Assembly: GCA_905221605.1 (NCBI GenBank) | Contig: CAJNDS010002389.1 | Location: 124,001 to 188,000 of the forward strand | Direction: 5' to 3' | DNA: 64,000 nt | Source: Symbiodinium natans | Lineage: Eukaryota > Sar > Dinophyceae > Suessiales > Symbiodiniaceae | Shown: positions 54,701 to 64,000 of the stretch, piece after piece | How the letters are laid out: each line of letters starts with the position of its first letter | How positions within the stretch are numbered: position 1 is the first letter of the stretch | Notes under the pieces: generated by a model | What the model was told of the DNA's origin: nothing | The model's input: the letters and a program-made list of their open reading frames with translations, nothing else | Databases searched by the model: none | Made by a program: the position numbers and the translations under genes

Positions 54701-57480
54701 GCGGTTCGGGACCCAGCTGAGGCTTGGGGTTGAGGTTTTAGTGTGTAATTTCAGGGTGTAGGGCTGGGCCTTGGGCCGAGAACTGAGCGTCGTTACAGAT
54801 TCGTGCATGCAAGCCCTGCCTGGGTTTGAATTCGTGGTCTGCATTTCAGGATTCTGGAAGTGGGATTGAGTATTTGGCAAGACAAAGGTTGGTAGTCAGG
54901 GCTTGGGAGGCTGCTTTGGCTTCAATGTTCTCAGCGTGAGTTTGGCGCACGCTTGCATGTGGTTTCTGCCAGGAAGGTGGTTCCCATACCTGCAAATGTG
55001 GGATGGCTCTGTGGCTCTGCATGTAGGATCCTGGATTGCAACATCGGGGAGTTCAGCCCCGAAGCATCAAGCCTTGAGGCCACAGTCTCTGAACTTAAGG
55101 CCTTCATCCAATGAAATCCCAGGTGGCTCCCCGACTCCACGCACGATTTCGCCGGCGCCCACTGGGCCCCCAGGCCAGGGTCGACCCCCAGATACCTGAG
55201 ACCCAAAGCTGAAGCCACCTGATCCAGGTCCTGCCAACCACCAAACACACAACCAGAAACACTCAAAGTCCTCGAAGGGATATCAACTCTGCTGTTCGAT
55301 TCGTTTTGGAACATCGAGAGCGGAGATGTCCCCTGAAGTTCTGTTTGCAGTGTTGCGGGTTTCGGGGGGTACGGCTTTGGGAAGTTGAAAGCAATCAAGC
55401 GGGTTGTCCCTCAGTTGGTTCTGGGGAAGGAAGGGTTCATGTCAGTACCAAGAATGAATGTCCGACGAATATGTCGTATGCCGCCTCAAGCCCACCATGG
55501 GAACCTTAATCATCTCAGACCCTGAGCTTGTATCCCAAACTTAAAAAGCTTCGAATTTCCCCAGGAGGAGCGCGCATTTCGGCCCTGGGGCCCCCAGGTG
55601 TTTTGCGGGCCGCGCCCTCTTCTTCGAGGGTCTTTGCGGTTTAGCAGTGATGTTGTTCTTGGGATTTGGCCTGTGATTGAACAAGGGTTTCGTCGCCGCA
55701 CAAAGTCGACATTGCGAGAGTTTGTCGGAGCACAGCCAGGAGATCCGGCTGCGACATATCTCGTGCCAGGTATCGGCAAGTGCTGTTTGCAAGCATTCGC
55801 TGTATGCTCCATGCGTCTTGTACCACGTAGCCACCGGGACCCTAAAGTTTTTACGAAAACGGGAGAACACGGTAGAAGACTATAGAAAACCATGGCAAGC
55901 TGTGCCTCTTCATTCTTTGATGTGTTCCCCAGGCCAATATAGGCCTGTCAGACAAACATGCAACCTCCCAGGCCGGAGGCCCGCCGAGGGTGTCGGCGCT
56001 GAAGCGGCACACCCTGGGTGGAGGCTGGGGGAAATCTTGGGAAGTTCAGGGACCAAAAGTGTTTAAGTGGTTGTGGCATGCGGTTCCCGCGCCGCTTCTT
56101 GTTCTTGCGGCGGGCACAGGGGACAGAAGGCAGGGTAGCTGTCGAACTCCACGCAGAAAAAATTGTTACCTCCGAACATGCGCTGATTCTCGAAGAGTAA
56201 GAGTCTTGTCGTCTTCCTTGAGCCACAGCACTGTCTTCTGGAGCGGATCTTTTCGTGCCGCGGCCTCTGTTAGCTGCCGGGTGCCAAATTCCGGGCCTCC
56301 TCACCGAACACTGTGCTGTGATGAATGGAGGGTGCAAGGGCTTTCACCTTTCTGAGAGGTGAAGGGGGCGCAGCTTTGGCTGCGAAACAGGTGGACGACG
56401 ACATTGAGCACCACTGCAAACCTGGAACCTTCGAAAACGACCCTCCCGCAAGGCATGCAACGTCCCGGCCACAGCCACGGGCCGTGCCTCTCGTGGAGGA
56501 GGCCAGATGACCAAGAACCTACGTTGCCGAGGAATGCTGCGCACCTTGGTGCACAGTACAGCAATCGTGGGAGCTCAAGGCTTGGCTCGCCACAGACGCA
56601 CGAGGAGATCGTCTCAGTGCCTTGCAGCACGCTCCACTGGAATGAAGCAGCTGAGCTTACAGTGGACGGCGGGTCCTGATGAGATTCTGTCGTCGGCTAG
56701 TTTAAAACGTCGTGGTCGTGAGGCCGCATAATCATGGTGCTCCAGTGCTTCTGTGGGTGGTTTTCGCTCCGGTTTTGTCAAATGTCGGAAATCTATTGCT
56801 TGACTGCTAGCCAGGCAGAAGCTCAACACGCAAGTAAAACACACGTGCTGGCACCCCATTGCGTTTAGGATACCAAGCAGATGTACGAACCATCACGGGC
56901 ATCGCAATTGCGGCCCTTAAGAGCCAACCTTTGCCAACTTGGTACGTTGTCGTTTCGTTTGTCATGCAGATCAAGCAATGTGTTGCTTGTGACCTACCTT
57001 ACACCCATGGTGTGGTTGATTTGATGTGATGCCCTCCACTATGGCTGCACACCCCCGAACCGAACAAATTCAAGCCAGATTCCAACTCCTCCTCTCCAAA
57101 ACCCTCAACCCTGAACTCGAAGACCACACAGACGTCGCAGGTCCTTTCACCATCAGCCAGCCACGGCGATGCTGAGTGGATAAACAACAGCATCATGGAG
57201 GTCAAAATTCTCCCACCCCCAAGCCCTAAAAGCCCTTTAAACAGCATCCTGGACGGGTATTGCAAGGAAGGTCCATGGCAGTTTCGAAGATAGTGGGAGG
57301 ATCTGAAAGCATAGGAAGCATTGGGCGATCCACGAAGACTGTGGGCCTCCCCTGAAAGCTGAAGATACGTTCTATGTGGCGCGATGCTACAAGAAGAAAG
57401 GAGCGTCTTATGCATGGCCCCGGAAGTCGACAACGGGTTTGTCTCTGGCTTATGTCATGTGAACAGGATGAGGTATTGCT

Positions 57481-57562
57481 ACCCTAAACCCTAAACCCTA
57501 AACCCTAAACCCTAAACCCTAAACCCTAAACCCTAAACCCTAAACCCTAAACCCTAAACCCT
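57481..57562. repeat. Interstitial telomeric array (CCCTAAA)n
   Basis: About 11 perfect CCCTAAA units with abrupt ends in unrelated sequence. Confidence 0.97.
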
Positions 57563-60307
57563 GCGTCACAAAGACGCTTGCGGCTTCTGGGCTCCAGCTG
57601 CACGCGTCAAGCTTTATACTCGATACTGAACCAGGCAAGCCACTGTTGATGTGCTGTGCTTGGAAGGGTGTGAATCCCCCAAACCCTGAACCCATAAAAC
57701 CCAAGTGTCTGTTCATGGCTTCCTCATCTGTGCAAGTGCTCAGGTTTTCGAATGGTCATACATGTTTCACATTGTCAACTCTTGCGTGCTTCACCTTGAT
57801 CTGGAGATAGATTGAGACCAAGTATGCCCCACAGCACAATTCAGTCGGGGCATGTCTCGCTGGCTTAGAGGGCAGCTTATGTGTGGAGGTGTGTGGGCTC
57901 TCCATGTAATCTGGAGGGAGCACTGTAGCGTGCACGTGGATTCCAATGGCAACACAACGTTGCGACATCCAATGACAGCAGCGTCTCCGAGCAGCAAGTA
58001 TTGCTACTTTCTAGCCCTTCGCGTGCTTGCCCTGTTGCCTGTCGCCACTGCATCCACGTAAAACAAAAGAAAACTGTCAGTGGTCGCGATCTTCTCGTTT
58101 TAGGGCCCCATTCGACTTGCTTGAGATCCATGAAAGTCCCCTGCATGCGGTCATATACATGGTTTCGGGTTCGGATAAGTGGATCGCGGTTATAGAGTTA
58201 AAGGTCTGTCGTGCAGGGTGTCGGTTGCTTGTTGCGGAGAGCGTCGGTTACCTGAGAATTCTTGCCCACATTTTGATGCAATGGCACAGGCCGCGAGGGT
58301 CTCGTTTGCCACAATCTCTGTGCGCAGGTAGGCGCTGCCAGATGCCATGAGAAATGTGCCGGACCCGTTGGGTCTGAGCAGGTCTCCCCGAAACCCTTGC
58401 GTACAAATCATGAGCCACTCAAGGATTCCGGGTGCTTCGAAGAAGGCTTTCGTAGCTCGATGTGAGTCTGAAGTGTAGGATCTGATATGATTTGGGCCCA
58501 GCGAAGTCTTTACAAGGTAGATGCTTTCGGGTGTGGGGTGGCGGGCTTGATGATGGCTCGGTGCACTGTGTCAGGTCCAGCGTTTGTGATCATGCTCCAA
58601 CAACATCCGGTCTGTTGGCACCATGATGCTCTTCCCCAAGCTACACTTGCCAAACCCTAACGCCTAACTTACTCCAACACCTTGTGCTGGATGCCTTACA
58701 AGCTCTACATGCGAGTCCTCCACTTTGAGCCTTGAACCCCAACTCCAGCGGTGGGTCGCCCAGGTTCCGGGCCGTGCATTGGGCTCTGGCTTTCTGCCTC
58801 GCCGTGGCTTGTGAGGCTGTTGTGAGTACTCGGCGGCAGCCCGTAAGCCAACAAACCGAAGGACCTAGCTGCGAGACTCTTAAAGTTTCACAAAGAGTTG
58901 TGCGGAGTATCCTGGAGAATCCCCCCCCCCCTCCCCCCCTCCCCCCCCTGCACAGACTCCCTTTGGAGTGCCCGCAAAAGCCCCGCCAAATGCCCACCCC
59001 CCACGCACACGCGCCTCACAACAGATCGCAGCCCGCCAGGGTCCCGCCGAGTAGCCCTGGAGTGCCTACCTCCCAGACAGTCCCGCAAGAGTCCCGTCTG
59101 CGTCGAAGTACCCTGAATTACCTGTGCAAACGCCACGATCGAAATATTCCTGTTTGGTTGGCTCTGTGGGTTCACCGAATGTTCACGGAGTTGCCGGGCT
59201 TTCTCGAAATGGTCGGTAGCAAAGCAGAGACAATGGTTTGGGCTTGAAAGGATTTGGGGCTTGCCCGTCTGCACAGGCATGCGATCATCGTCTCTCACAG
59301 GAGTGTGATGTGAGCAGCCCAGCCATGATGGCCAGTGCACCGACATGATGCATTCAGAACATTTTTCAACCCTTCATAAACATTATTGTAAACGCTTGCA
59401 CGCGCCGCCGCGGCTGCAGCAAGTCATGAGGTTTCAAGCAGTGCCACACAAGTTCAGGAAGGTCCCGGAGGTCTTAGGGATTCTGAGGGGTTCCAGGCGC
59501 TCGCGGCAGCTTGAGATGTAAAGCACTTGCGCTAAAGTTAAGTCGTGTCCAATCAATAAGGCTTCTGAGAGCATGCCATTTGTGACAATCTGTTCTGCCA
59601 CGGTCCCCCGGTTGAGACAACGTGTCACAATTGCATTCGCGTCACTGTTTCTGGTTGAAAGCAATTGCTGACAATCACGCACGAAAACAACGCAAGCAAA
59701 TCATGCGCACTGCAATTCACTCAGCACAGGCAACGGATGATGAACAAACACATGCGGATTAAAGCGCTGGCGTCTCAAGCACGCTCGATTCAAGCACGAG
59801 GCGGTTCAAGTGCTGGTACTTCGTTTGGGGGGCTGTTCGGGTTGAAGGTTGAAGGGTTTTCGCTGCTTACGGTTTTAGGGTCCGTTGGTTTCGTACCCCG
59901 AGCTAATCCCCCGATTTTAAAGGTTAAAGGTTAGGGTCATGAGGGCTGAAGGTTTTCAAGGTTTGGGTCTTAGGGCGTGTTTAGGTCTACCGTTTGCGGC
60001 TTAGATCTGCGCCCCTTGCCCGCGGCTGGTTTTGTGAATCGGGCGACGCGCATGGTAATCGAATACGCCGCGTCAGTGCGCAAATCCCGTGTTCGCAAAG
60101 TTCGCGAATCAACCATCCAGTGTGCGAATCTGCCCAAGTCCGCGGTGCACGAATCCACGGTGCGCCAATCTGCACGTCGCGGTGGCAATCCGGTTTTCTA
60201 TTGTACGAATCGGCCTTCCACGGCCTGTAGATCGGTCAGATTTCCCGGGGGTGCGGGGCTGTTTTTTGGCAGCTTGTCGTCCGTCTTTAACCGAGCTTCA
60301 GCGAATT

Positions 60308-60480
60308 AGTCGTTCGGTCGGTCGCGCGCATCTGTCAGTCAGTGCTTGTTTCGTCTGCCGACCAGCCGGCCCGGTCAGTCAGTCGGTCGGTCCGTGAACC
60401 TGTCGGTCAGTCAATCGTCCATCTGTCTGTCAGTGGATCCGGTTCGTTCACAGACCCATTGGTCAGCAAGTCAGTCAGGC
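60308..60480. repeat. GTCG/GTCA tetranucleotide-rich tract
   Basis: Imperfect runs of gtcg and gtca (cagtcagtcggtcggtccgtg and related words) over about 170 bp. Simple sequence, no gene. Confidence 0.7.
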
Positions 60481-61104
60481 GTTCGACCGATCGGGGGTGA
60501 AAAAGGAGAGGGTCCATCCGGGCGTGGTCAGAGGGGAGGATTCGGTGATGGGTACCGGGGGCACTACCCGAACTCCTACGACCCGAGGCTTCGGCGGATT
60601 TTGTTAGGGCATGGCCTGCGAGGCCTGAGGGCGTGACATATGTCAACCATCAAAGCTGCCTGAGGAACTACGTTAACTTACACTTCTCCTATCAGAACAG
60701 CTCCCCCGAGGCATCGCCTCTGCTGCAGCTGACCAGGAGGATGGGCCACAGCTGCAAAAGCCCCCTGAGTCCTGAACTCGAAGCCCTACATAGATATCCC
60801 GCCCTCTTACACCATCCTGCAGTGGGTACCTCTGCACAAGGCTGGGAAGCTACAAGTCCCTGCATGCTCCCTCTCACCCATGACGGCTTATGCAACGTGC
60901 AGATTGTGCACGCAAGTGAAAAGGTCCAGAAAGCATATACTTCCCAAAGTCAAAGTGTGTTATGCCAGGCGGCTAGACACACTGCATGGTTAAACAGGAT
61001 GCCTGCTCAAGGCTCTGGCGTAGCTCAGGGATTTCCGAGATAGACCACAGGCTCGAGGCCAAGGCTCGATGCCAGTCACCCATTTGCGAATTCACCCTTG
61101 AAAA

Positions 61105-61149
61105 ACCCTAAACCCTAAACCCTAAACCCTAGACCCTAAACCCTAAACC
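61105..61149. repeat. Interstitial telomeric array (CCCTAAA)n
   Basis: About six CCCTAAA units, one carrying a single substitution (ccctaga). Confidence 0.93.
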
Positions 61150-62276
61150 AGGAAACCCAGCCCGCCTCAAAGCCTGGGCGGCTTGCTGGTGAACAGGCGG
61201 GGTTCCGGCTCTTGGCAAGGTGTCGGCGTGCAGGTAGCTTCAGCCACGAGCAAGCCCATATCCACGAGGGCCAGGTAACATATTTGGTTGTTTGCTGTGT
61301 TCCTAAGTTGAGCTCAAAGGCCACCAAGCCCTCGCGCCTAGTTTGGCATGTTCTTTGGTTAGCGTTCATGGCATCACGACCACCTGGGGGCTGGGAGCTG
61401 CGATGCTCGATACTGTTGTCGTGAGCTCTGGGAGCTTCAGGGCGTTGTTGCGTTGTGCGACGGTGCATCGACTCAAAGATTAAGCATGTCGAAGATCTTG
61501 TGATCGGCCATGACCATCTTAGGTCTTCGGGAGAGTTTTTTCGAAAAGGATATGAGTTTGTAGGCTCGAGGGCAAGAAATGAACGCAGAACCGCTGTGGA
61601 CTCTGTGGGCCTGAGCACACCACGGGGAAGTTCAGAAGAGGAAGGAAATAAGGAAGTTTGCTTTTCATAACAGCATAGCAGTTCCGGGAAGTGGAGGATC
61701 GCAAGCCGCAAGCCCTACAAAAAATGTTCGTAGTTTTTAGGCTGAAAACGGAAGTGTTGGTTTAGGGACTTGTGGACCCCAGAAGTCGCTCAGGGGGCTT
61801 TTTCTGGAAGGTTGAAGAGCGCGGTCGATGCGATCGATCTTTCAGTCCTTCGACGCCACCGAGATGGCACTGACGTCAACGGCAGCAAGGACCACAATCA
61901 GTTGAAGGGACCTTTTCGTAAATGCAAGTTTCTACCAAATGATGTTTTGCTACCCGTAGTAGAAGTGAGCTACAAGCACATGTCCAAGCTTCGCGTGCTA
62001 GACTTCACATAGATTCCTGTAAGGCTTGAACCTGAATGGAAGTGAATCTGAAGTGCTTGTTAGTGCTTGTTGGAGGATTTGGGCCTGGGTAGTTTAGTGT
62101 CATGCTGAAGCATTGTTTTTTTGTCTCAGTCCCGGTACGTGCCAGAATGATCCGGCATTCTCCGTGCTTACCTAGGAACACCTGAAAGCCACGTCCCGAA
62201 CCTTCGATGGTTCCAGGAGTGGCCCTTCGAAAAGGCAAACATGAGCTGCACCCGCCGAGTTTCTTTCCAGGGTTGA

Positions 62277-62421
62277 GCCCTAAACCCTAAACCCTAAACC
62301 CTAAACCCTAAACCCTAAACCCTAAACCCTAAACCCTAAACCCTAAACCCTAAACCCTAAACCCTAAACCCTAAACCCTAAACCCTAAACCCTAAGCCCT
62401 AAACCCTAAACCCTAAACCCT
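62277..62421. repeat. Longest interstitial telomeric array (CCCTAAA)n
   Basis: About 20 CCCTAAA units with a single substituted unit (ccctaag). It is the longest uninterrupted telomeric array in the window. Confidence 0.97.
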
Positions 62422-63509
62422 GAGTATGTTCGACAGCAGTCAGTTAAGCCCAAGCTCTGTACTCTGCACATGTTTCTGGCCGCAAATGTGGTGGCGCATG
62501 CCTCACATCACGGTCAAGACTCTCCTGGTCCAGGCCATGATGTGTCGGTCCATTCTCTGCTTCGCACAGGGTCTTCCTGGTCCTGATGTCTGACATACAG
62601 ATTGGAGTCCTTGTCAGCTACATCTTGCCATGTGTCTGGGGTCGGATCCGTTCTTCGTGAGAGAAGCATTCATGTGCAGTTTCCTCGTGACTTGCATAGC
62701 CCACACACTGCCAATGGGGCGGAGGTGGGCGATCCTATTGTATTGCCTCTTTCGCAGACGATCTTTACCATGTTTGGAGGTTGGCACATGCTGTGGCATG
62801 CTTCCGCAGCCTGAAGCATATCACAGCACCAAAGCAATTAAGCTCCATGGCCCAAGCAGCACGCTCTCACGCTCGCTCGCACGCACGCACGCACGCTCAG
62901 AACTCCGAAGGAAAAACGGCCACAACGACCGAGCTGTCAAATGGATGCTCCATCGGGCGGCCGCAGACGCTGGCTGTACTTGCCAAGTCTGTGCAAAGAT
63001 GTCAGGGTGTTCCGTCTCGAGCAACCTGGGTGATGGCGAGCACAGATTTCCTCGGTCCTTACATATCCCGCACAGCAGGGAGGAGCCGACGTATAGGTGT
63101 AGGTGGCACCCACAAGCTTACAAAGCAGACAAGTCCTGATGGAGAACTTAACCATACAGGCATCGGACATTTTGCATGTATGGGTCGTGTACATATCAGA
63201 AAGAGAAGAGTTTAGATTCTTGACCATAGCTCATGCCAGGTAACGAGCCTGTAACGGCGTTTAAAGAGCCGCCCGGAACTCAGCTTTGACGCTGAGGCTG
63301 CCTTCGTTTGTTGCATGTCGAAAGGTCGATCACGCAGAAGGCTTCTGAGAGCAAGTGTAGCTGGTTAAATCGTGCAGCGATCCCCAGATTCCACAGTGAA
63401 GGGCCAAAGTAGGACTCTGGTGAAGAGGCTGACCTCCGAGCAGAAGAAGGTGCGCCGGAGGGTGCTGGCACGTACGGGCCCGAGAGGATCAACCTGGGCT
63501 CACTCCAGG

Positions 63510-63591
63510 CCTCGTCGCCTCGTCGCCTCGTCGCCTCGTCGCCTCGTCGCCTCGTCGCCTCGTCGCCTCGTCGCCTCGTCGCCTCGTCGCA
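63510..63591. repeat. 8-bp tandem repeat (CCTCGTCG)n
   Basis: About ten perfect 8-bp units. Period 8 gives 8-residue repeats in every frame (RRLVASSP, RRRGDEAT), which explains the ORFs that cross it. Confidence 0.95.
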
Positions 63592-64000
63592 CCATGCACT
63601 CTCTACATTTTGCGCGAGATGCCGCGTTGTGTCTTTCTGGAAAGTTTTGCGGTGGCGTAGGATTGGTTCCGCTTCAGCCCGCCATGGTAGCACATGATCA
63701 GAATCTGGGGGTTTGGGGATGTTTATTGCTGGTCTGAAAGTGCGGCCGATCTTGTATCTTTCTAATAGGCCCGAAGCTGATCCAAAGCCAAGGGCAAGCG
63801 GTCACAGCCGCGGGCCTCATCATGGCGCTGATGACCTTCTCGGTGGGCGCTGGCCTCAGCCCAAATGCGACACCAGGGAATGATTAAAGAGTGATTTTAA
63901 GAGCCTATGGAAGGAACGATTGCATGGTGCAGAAGGCTTTATCTTGCAGTTGGTCTGAATGTCGAGCGTCTTCACCATGCCTTGCCTGTTCTGCCCCTTA

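Larger units (their letters stand above)
47822..57480. other. Intergenic or unresolved coding, no family recognised
   Basis: Many short overlapping ORFs compete on both strands. Some stretches have natural composition: minus 52744-52442 (AFKIIFPKATTEATGTFIIE), plus 51755-51890 (EPPIVLAKYLRDKVLHTCYE), plus 54312-54415 (VTRDEVLCKFVDSVVLDCYQ) and minus 53826-53700 (MGALLLQSILVIALLYIGLV). They may be isolated exons, but none shows a domain I can name and no gene model can be built. Small repeats are listed separately. Confidence 0.4.
57563..64000. other. Intergenic, no gene recognised
   Basis: Apart from the listed arrays I see only short or overlapping ORFs without motifs. C-rich runs lie at about 58919-58950. 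The 191-codon minus ORF at 61711-61136 runs into a telomeric array, and the plus frame at 61455-61670 is as good, so neither is called. Confidence 0.4.

Noticed and set aside
61136..61711. 191-codon minus ORF
   Set aside because: It runs into a telomeric array, shows no domain, and a plus frame over the same bases looks equally or more protein-like.

Overview
The window looks like nuclear DNA of a dinoflagellate, probably of the Symbiodiniaceae type. The strongest evidence is an exact copy of the 22-nt dinoflagellate trans-splicing leader (SL) at 36855-36876 (minus), followed by two shortened SL relicts in tandem; this arrangement is known from retroposed, previously trans-spliced mRNAs in this group. 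Supporting signs are many interstitial TTTAGGG/CCCTAAA arrays, small exons that fit GC-AG introns with a G after the acceptor, long low-complexity intergenic DNA and degenerate retroelements. I see no rRNA, tRNA, CRISPR array or prokaryotic operon.

Layout. 1-1.9 kb: degenerate telomere-like repeats and an inverted repeat. 2.1-4.2 kb (minus): a broken gene with a HAD-like domain and a neighbouring coiled-coil ORF, with a degenerate SL relict upstream. 5.4-6.7 kb (minus): a membrane-anchored AMP-binding (adenylation) domain that stops mid-domain. 8.9-9.4 kb: a large compound microsatellite. 12-20 kb: mostly intergenic DNA with telomeric arrays and several candidate minus-strand exons encoding hydrophobic helices. 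20.5-21.5 kb: a sharply AT-rich island of unknown origin. 22.5-26.5 kb: a decayed tyrosine-recombinase retroelement with a YR gene on minus facing an RT-RNase H fragment on plus. 28.6-29.7 kb: rearranged LINE 3' sequence and a 17-copy 39-bp tandem array. 30.1-36.9 kb: a nearly full-length but frameshifted APE-type LINE on minus (zinc/coiled-coil ORF1, endonuclease, RT, RNase H, C-terminal zinc motif) with the SL cluster at its 5' end. 36.9-39.1 kb: palindromic AACCTGGGTT repeats and a duplicated AT/GC-skewed block. 42-45.3 kb: candidate plus-strand exons. 45.7-47.8 kb: a JmjC/cupin-8 dioxygenase gene for which I can model four exons. 48-64 kb: mostly intergenic, with three telomeric arrays and small repeats.

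The host genes and candidate exons at the left are on minus and those at 42-48 kb are on plus, consistent with unidirectional gene blocks and a strand switch inside the transposon-rich centre. No metabolic pathway links the recognised genes. The common theme is retroposition: SL relicts, LINE and DIRS-like remains, and decay by small duplications and frameshifts.
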